NCBI GenBank assembly: GCA_019426215.1
Contig: CM033408.1
Coordinates: 21,520,375 to 21,584,374, forward strand
DNA length: 64,000 nt
Origin: Buddleja alternifolia
Lineage: Eukaryota; Streptophyta; Magnoliopsida; Lamiales; Scrophulariaceae
Direction: 5' to 3'
The stretch's first letter is position 1; every line of letters starts with the position of its first letter. A program made the translations under genes and the position numbers. This document shows, piece after piece, positions 57,358 through 64,000 of this stretch. The notes beneath the pieces were generated by a model, which ran no database searches, was not told the origin of the DNA, and worked only from the letters and a program-made list of their open reading frames with translations.

Positions 57358-59057
57358 TATCGTTTGAAATCCCCTTTTTCGAACGACCTTGCCTTTATTT
57401 TCTTATTATAACTTCTTTCAATCCTCCGTTTTTGTATTTCGATTTGCTGTAGTGCCATAATTTGTACCATTTCTTGGTCCAAATGTTCTATGTTCATATT
57501 ATTAGCATATTCTTCGGAGGTGAGCTTGGTTTGTTCAAGTACTTTTCGTGACTTAACATTAATTTCCATTGGGATGATTGCTTCGTGGCCATAAACTAAT
57601 TGGAAAGACGAAGTTCCTATACTATCCTTTTTGGCCACTCTGAGGGCCCACAACGTATCTATTAACAATTCGTGCCAATTCCTTGGATTATTCCTTATCA
57701 TTTTAGCAATACATGCTTTGATAAGTTTATTCGAGGACTCAGCTTGCCCATTTGCTTGGGCATAATAAGGCGTAGAATTTAGTAGCTTTATACCGAATTG
57801 ATTTAGAAATTCGAGTATCTCAACACTATTAAAAACTCTTGCTTGATCCACCGTTATTGTTTCTGGGATACCGAACCTTGATATAATATTTTCTTTTATA
57901 AATTCTGCTATCTGCTTCGAGTTGATATTTTCGAATGCCTTGGCTTCCACCCACTTAGTGAAATAATCGGTTGCCACCAAGATGTAACTATGTCTCTTCG
58001 AGGAAGCTGGTCTAATTTCTCCAATGATGTCCATTGCCCACCCTCTAAATGGCCATGGCTTGATTATCGATTTCAATTCTGTCGTTGGTTGTCTCAATAT
58101 CTTGCCGAATTGTTGGCATTGTCTACATCCTTTGGCATAATTCAAACAATCGCGGAGGATAGTGGGCCAATAGAACCCATGCCTATGTATTTGCCATCGC
58201 ATCTTTTGGCCTGCCTGGTGGGCCCCACATATGCCTTCATGTGTTTCGGCCATTGTGACCATGGCTTCTTCCGGGTCTAGACATCTTAACAATATTCCCT
58301 GTAAATCTTTTCTATATAGTTCCTTGCCATCATAAAAATAATGGTGAGCAGTTAGTTTGATTTTATTCGAAAATCCTCCTTTTGATGGGTTTGAAAGATA
58401 ATCTATAATTTCGAGTCGCCAATCCTCTTTTTCTTTCATAATATCTATTTTATTAACATATGTCTGCCTTTGCTCAAAAGGTACAAGGATTCTGGGTTTA
58501 ACCTGAATGGAGGTCTCGAGTAAATCTTTATTAATCTTATACCCCGACGCCATTTGAGCTAAATCGTTCGAAATCTCGTTATTTTCTCTGGGCACGTGAA
58601 TGATTTTAACTGCTTCGAAATTCTTAAGTAATTCGTGAACTCGCGCAAATGAGGCAATTGCCACTGGACTCACACACTTGAATATTCCTTGTAGTTGATT
58701 CACAATTAACTGCGAATCCCCCCTCACTTCGATTTTCTTAGCTTCCATTTCCAACATGATTTCCAAACCTAAAATGAGGGCTTCGTACTCTGCCCTGTTG
58801 TTGGTGCACTCTCCTTCAAGTTTAGCATATACTTTGGTGATCACTTTATTCGGTGAAATGATGTAGACCCCGACACCTGCACCACTTCGAGCATTGGATC
58901 CGTCGAAATATAAGATCCATGGCACCAACTCTATGTAATCGAATTCGAATCTTTCGAGCATATTCAAGTTTTTCGTAGGATGATTAGCCAGAAAATCAGC
59001 CAGTGCTTGACCTTTTACCGCTTTCTGTGGTATGTATACTAAATCGAATTGGAGCAA
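57291..59057 (-). pseudogene. Tat archaeal-type RNase H and integrase
   Basis: N-terminal ADFLANHP, then the second RNase H: WILYFDGSNARSGAGVGVYI (first Asp), NNRAEYEALILGLEIM (Glu), VRGDSQLIVNQLQG (Asp), VPRENNEISNDLAQMA (last Asp). The integrase follows: an HHCC zinc motif (HEGICGAHQAG...CRQCQQFG) and the core with D (RGWAMDIIGE), D (ITVDQARVFN) and E (GQAESSNKLI). All catalytic residues are present. The C-terminal domain shifts frame near 57370. Confidence 0.92.
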
Positions 59058-59590
59058 GCTGAGACTTCATTTGCTCAATCGGCCTTTCACTAGTGGCTGA
59101 TTCATCATGAATTTGATTACATCGGTGGGTGATACTATCTCTATGGTATAGGCAGCAAAATAATGTCTTAGTTTTACTGAAGCAAAATATAAACTGAGAC
59201 ACCATTTCTCGATAGAAGTGATATTTCTTTTCGGTATCATTCAGTAACCTACTTAGGTAAAAGACTGATTGTTCGAATCCCCTATCATTCTCTTGTACTA
59301 GTAGACATCCTATCGAATGATCTGCAGCAGATATGTATAACCTCAATTGTTTTCCTTTTCGAGGAGGTATCAAAACTGGAGGTTTTACTAAATATCGTTT
59401 TAATGTTTCAAAAGTTTCTTCCTGTTCTCTTTCCCAGATAAATCCTTCTTCGTTCCTTAGTTTCAACAAAGGAGAAAATATTTCGATTTTTCTGGCTAGA
59501 TTTGCTATGAATCTTCACAGGAAATTAATCTGCCCAAGGAATCTTTGCAACTCCTTTTTATTTCTCGGGGGCTCTGCATCTATTATTGCC
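58996..59590 (-). pseudogene. Tat RT connection and first RNase H, frameshifted
   Basis: FIWEREQEETFETLKRYL begins the RT/RNase H connection, followed by LYISAADHSIGCLLVQEN, where Asp marks the first RNase H site region. The frame shifts near 59205, and the end of the domain (VKGQALADFLANHP) is read in the next ORF. Confidence 0.82.
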
Positions 59591-59624
59591 CTAGCTTTTA
59601 TTTCGATCTACCTCGATACCGCGG

Positions 59625-60788
59625 TTATGGATTAAAAATCCTAAGAAGTTGCCCGCTCTCACATGCACATTTTAAGGGGTTCATTTTTAAATTAAAGCGT
59701 CTCATTCGTTGGAAACTCTTGGCCAATGATTCGATATGGTCTCGATGTGTTTGGGCCTTAACTACTATATCGTCAATGTACACTTCCATTGATTTGTCAA
59801 TTAAATCATGGAACATGTAATTCATAGTTCTCTGATAAGTAGCCCCGGCATTCTTTAATCCGAAAGGCATCGCATTCCATTCAAATGTGCCTATAGCTCC
59901 GGGACATCGGAACGCTGTTTTACTCCTATCTTCTTCGGCTATTTTTAACTGATAATAACCCGAATATCCATCCATAAATGACATATATTGATGCCGGGCC
60001 GCTGCATCTATGAGGACGTCAGCCATTGGCATTGGATATTCGTCTTTGGGAGTAGCTCGGTTTAAATCTCTAAAGTCGATGCACACTCTGACCTTGCCGT
60101 TCTTTTTTATTACGGGCACGATGTTGGCTAGCCATTCGACATATCTCGCTAGTCTGATAAATTTAGCCTCAACTAATTTTTCGATTTCCTCTTTGATTGC
60201 CCCCATGAGGTCGGGTGACAGTCTCCTTGGGGCTTGTATTGCTGGAATGAAACCAGGTTTAATGGGTAGTTCATGCCTAGCTACTGTCATGTCTATCCCA
60301 GGCACCTCATGATGGGCCCAGGCGAAGCAATCTCTGTATTCTTGCAGTATTTGAACTAACTCGTTTCTTTCCTCGTTTTCTAATTTTGAGCTAATGTAAG
60401 TTATTCGTGGTTTCTCTTTTGTCCCAAGATTTATTTCTAACAAATGATCTTGTACTTCTTGTCTAATATCCTCATCGGGTTCTATAATTCCTTCTCCCAT
60501 TATTCCGTTTTGACTAGGGTCTTTCGGTTCCGCTAAATCGAACTCGTCGGATTTTTCATCGTCTTCACCGAATAAACAACATGAACAAGGAAACAAATTC
60601 GAATTGATCCTTTCTAAAACCAAACGTTTACATGCATCTTCGATTACATCTTCCCTACCTTCAATCATTGATAGATCCATAAATTCAAAAGACATTGTTT
60701 TTGATAAATAAAAAACAAAACATTCGCTAATCTTGATATCTTCGAACTTCCTCCTCTTGGATTTCAATCTTGTCCTTCGATGTTTCAT
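59625..60788 (-). pseudogene. Tat reverse transcriptase
   Basis: Contains the RT blocks IVPVIKKNGKVRVCIDFRDL, MPFGLKNAGATYQRTMNYMF and the catalytic VYIDDIVVKA (YxDD). The frame is lost near 59670, inside the thumb region, and a TAG at 59591-59593 interrupts the correct continuation. Confidence 0.92.
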
Positions 60789-61737
60789 CTTCCCCTTCCA
60801 GTTCGACTTTTGGAATGGGCGCTTCCGCTTCCCCGGCTAGTTTGAGTTCCTTGATGCAGTGCCTAGCATTCACAATTTGAGCATCCACAAAGTAAGAATT
60901 AGATTCGGCTTTCACTACCTCAAATTTATCACGATTCCAACAGATACGGAATTGGTGTAAAGTTGAAGGTAAGCAGTAATTCTGGTGAATCCAATCTCTT
61001 CTTAATAATGCGTTAAATGAAGAGTTAGTTTTCACCACGAAAAATGCCGAGTAAGAACTTCTCGATCCTACTCTAACTTGGCATGGTAACACCCCTAGGA
61101 CTTTCGTGGCTTGTCCTGAGAATCCATATACAACCACATCGGCCGCTACCAAATCTTTTAGTGATTTTCCTAATGTAATTAAGGTTTTCTCGGGTAACAT
61201 ATTAACGGTCGCCCCGTTGTCCACCAGGACTCGACTGACCTTAACATTTTCGATATCAGCCTGAACGTACAAAGGTTTCATATGGTTGTTATTTATTGTT
61301 TCTTTCAAAAACAATAGTTCTAGGAAGTGTTCGTTTTCTTTCTTTCTTTTACTGGCATCATCATTAATGAACTCGAAACAAGTGGAATTACCTTTTTCGG
61401 GAGTGGTTAATGCTTCCAACGCTGTTTCTTCTTCATCATATACCCTTTCTTTGGCAGCAAATTCTGCCGGCAATGTTGTCACCATGTCGCAATCCTTTGT
61501 TTCCTCCATTTCCAGAGCCCTTCGCACTGCGGCTCTCTTCTTATCCTTTCCAAAATTCTCTGGTATATCGTCCAGCAGAATATCCAGATCGTCCCCAGAA
61601 TCGAAACAATCTAGGTCTTCACCTTCGCCTTCCGCAGTTTTTCCTTGCAGATTCGCTTCCCTCATCTGATCGCTCAGACTATCCATTTCCTTCTCAAGGT
61701 CTTCAAGATCTGAACCCTTGACCACCTTGGATTTCAA
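60727..61737 (-). pseudogene. Tat aspartic protease region
   Basis: Acidic N-terminal stretch, then a retropepsin-like domain with VSRVLVDNGATVNMLP (active-site Asp in DNG, a form seen in Tat elements), ADVVVYGFSGQATKVLG and LLRRDWIHQNYC (the DW..H motif). It ends at a stop at 60727, overlapping the reverse transcriptase frame by 62 bases in a different frame. Confidence 0.85.
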
Positions 61738-62776
61738 TATCCCCTTCGCTAAGGATTCTTCTTCGATCCTTAGGTTGGCGATGACAGTTCTTGCTGCATT
61801 TCCATTGCTATGGCTGCTCTCGAGTATGCAACTTGTTGGGCCATGGTTTTTGCCTTATCGTACCTGTTGAGCTCGAAATTGCCCCTGTAATTATTTCCTC
61901 GAGGGTGATTGTATGGTAAACCTCGTCCCCCTCGGCCTCGAAAGTGCCTCTGTGGAGGCAGTGGGGCCGGATACCTGCTCGGGTCCTGTCGTGGTCTTTT
62001 GTTCTAGTTTTCTGCTCTCTGATAGGCAGGAATCCAATTCGGGTCGTTTTCTATGACTTGGAGCCTCACTAATTCGTAATGAAGGGTATCCGCGCAGTGA
62101 TGGCATAAAGCCTTCTGTAGTTTGGCCAGACTATTCACCACTCGAGTGGGTGACCGGTGTTTCGAGCACCTGCTTATAAGTCTTTTCATCGCTTTTCGAC
62201 TTTTCCTTAAGAGGTTCGATTTCGTCCTGTTTATCTTTCAACTTTCCTTCTGGTGTTAATTCCAGAATCCTCTTCTCGGTCGAGGAAAGGATGATCAAGT
62301 TCCTCTCGAGTTGTTTGGCTACAAATCACTTGAAGATCTGGCACCGGTTTGTAGTATGGAGGGTGTTCATATGCCAGCGACACATACCTTCGAGCCCTTC
62401 GTCTTTGACCTTTGGAAAGGTCAATATCCCTTCGTTGATAAGCCTGTTGAACGTCCTGATGGCAACTTTTGTTTCGATCGTGACCTGCATACCAGTACAT
62501 TCAATAGTATTAATTTCGAGATTTAAAACTGGGAAAGGATCTTCATCAATATTAGTTTTCTAGGTTTCGGGGAATATGAGATCCTTAGAATTTATTTTTT
62601 CTTGGATTATATTTCGAAATAATATGCATTCGTTCGTATCGTGAGAAAATGCGTTATGCCACTTACAGTAAGGCTTTCCTTTAATTTCTGACTTAGTGGG
62701 TACCCTATGTTTTCCTTTGAATTTTATCTTTTTGTTAGACACCAACCAATCGAAGATTTGTTCTGTTTTCGTAATA
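61738..62776 (-). pseudogene. Tat Gag C-terminal / zinc-knuckle region, fragmented
   Basis: Pieces in several frames: 62560-62745 carries a knuckle-like YCKWHNAFSHDTNECILFRN (Cys-His-Cys pattern); 62231-62500 is basic; 61891-62189 gives short frames. Frame changes and stops separate all of them. Confidence 0.65.
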
Positions 62777-64000
62777 TCAAAGGTATAATTCTTTTCCTTT
62801 TGTCTGTAAAGACCCGGTTGCTTTACACTCTTTCTTTTCTAGGGGCCCGCATTGGTAGGGAGGTCCTTTAATAAATTCTGCCACATCTATTTCGAGCGCT
62901 TCGTCAAATATCCAAGGGGTCCCAACCTCGAAGGCATTAAGCCCTTGGTGTCTTTTATTATTTTCTTCCCTAATCATATTTTCGTATCTTATGGCACTCT
63001 CGGCCAGACTCCTAAAGTCGGCGAATGGCATACCGTCAAATTTCACCCTAAATTCGAAAGTCATGTTTTGTTGGGCCAGTTGTACAAACTCTGTTTCAGG
63101 TAAGTTGAGATGGCATTTAACTCTTGCCTTTTTGAAGCGGGTTAAGAAATCTTCTACTGACTCTCCTACACTTTGTCTTATTTTGGCCAGGTCACTCATC
63201 GATATACCCGGATCTATTCGAGCGAAGTGGTTTCGGAACTGAAATTGCATCTCGTCCCAACTGTGGATAGAATTCGGGGCTAAGCTTATGTACCAGTTAA
63301 AAGCTGATCCCGTTAACGAACTCGGGAAAAGTCTCAATTTGAGAAACTCCTGATCAGACGCTTCACGACATTGGCAGGTGAACCTTGCCAAATGCTCGAG
63401 AGCAGAGATGTGATCATCTCCCGAGAACAATGTGAAATCGGGGATTTTGTATTTTCGAGGAAAAGGGTAACTCCTATCCACCCAATCGGGATAAGGCTTC
63501 CCGGGCATTGGCCTATGGTTCTTTTGAAAACCTGGTCCATACATTCTTTCGATGATTATCTCGATTTGATTTTGGATCGGGTCCGGTCCTAGACCTCCAA
63601 TATGGGCTTCGGGAACAAATTGCCCCCTTGGGAATGGCACTTGTACGTTATTTGGAAACATAGGGAAACCTGGACCCATGTTTAGGATCGGGAAGTTATT
63701 GTTTCCCATTGGGAAAGGAGTGTTAGAGACTCCTGTCGAATTAGGCATCGGGTTTTGATTAGGTATCCCCTGGTATTGTCCTTGGGTGAATACGGCAGGT
63801 ATTTCGAAATTGTTAACGTGGACGTTCGGCTGGTAACCTACTGGCACCTGTCCATAATTTGATGGGGGAAATGGGAAGTTGGGTCTCGAATTATACGGAG
63901 GAGGTTGGTTTTGACCTAAGCTTTGCGGCCCTAGACCTATCTGCCCCCCAGGTCTCGGTAGATTAACATAATCGTGCTCGTTTTCAGGGGATGTATTCGA
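62777..64000 (-). pseudogene. Tat Gag (partial, N terminus off window)
   Basis: Starts outside the window with a Pro/Gly/Asn-rich leader (NLPRPGGQIGLGPQSLGQ), then the retrotransposon gag domain (FTLFSGDDHISALEHLARFT, LRLFPSSLTGSAFNWYISL, FRNHFARIDPGISMSDLAKI). Stops at 62777 after a Lys-rich end; the next part lies in another frame. Confidence 0.88.

Larger units (their letters stand above)
57112..64000 (-). mobile_element. Ty3/gypsy LTR retrotransposon, Tat lineage, decayed, cut by window edge
   Basis: From right to left: gag, protease, reverse transcriptase, RNase H, a second archaeal-type RNase H, integrase. The dual RNase H is the Tat-lineage mark (Ogre, Retand, Grande, RIRE2 group). 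The element probably extends left past the antisense PMD gene to an LTR before about 53.7 kb; its 5' LTR is beyond 64000. Frameshifts near 62770, 60780, 59670, 59205 and 57370 and a stop at 59591-59593 make it inactive. Confidence 0.92.

Noticed and set aside
61286..61721. Plus-strand frames over the Tat protease region
   Set aside because: Ser/Pro-rich shadows of the acidic gag-protease linker.

Overview
The window looks like a gene-poor stretch of an angiosperm nuclear genome, probably a eudicot. The evidence is spliced genes with plant-type introns, plant-only families (CH-domain kinesin-14, DUF3511, plant mobile domain), plant LTR retrotransposons, and a very AT-rich intergenic space packed with small DNA transposons. 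The species cannot be named from the sequence.

Three apparently intact host genes were found, all on the minus strand. (1) 4057-10061: a kinesin-14 with an N-terminal calponin-homology domain. I could build 19 coding exons with consistent phase (984 aa), including one U12-type AT-AC intron. (2) 41443-41754: a small intronless DUF3511 protein. (3) 43534-52111: a Mut-7/EXD-like DEDDy 3'-5' exonuclease in 11 coding exons (580 aa), with a six-base first coding exon, a 2.46-kb first intron and one GC-AG intron.

Large transposons fill most of the rest. 1-3586 is the 5' half of a decayed Ty1/copia element (minus strand), cut by the window edge. About 14.9-25.3 kb is a decayed Mutator-like element (MULE) with a MuDR-type transposase on plus, a plant mobile domain (PMD) gene on minus, and two or three unrecognised small ORFs between them. 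It is bordered by AT-rich degenerate repeat arrays in opposite orientation and by GC-rich hairpins. 53.7-64.0 kb is a decayed Ty3/gypsy element of the Tat lineage (dual RNase H) on minus, with a second, spliced PMD gene on plus lying tail-to-tail 30 bp from the end of pol.

The remaining space (25.7-44.5 kb, plus introns and 52.6-53.2 kb) is a dense field of non-autonomous elements. At least ten are inverted-repeat elements whose ends resemble GGGAAAATT; seven of these have 9-12 bp target duplications, as for Mutator. There are also two CACTA-type MITEs with 3-bp duplications, several Harbinger- or hAT-like MITEs, and SINE-like copies. One locus is a three-level nest (38596-40753).

The best candidate for something unusual is that two unrelated transposon classes in one window, a MULE and a Tat retrotransposon, each carry a PMD gene antisense to their own replication genes. 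Both copies here are broken, so the point is evolutionary rather than a working system.
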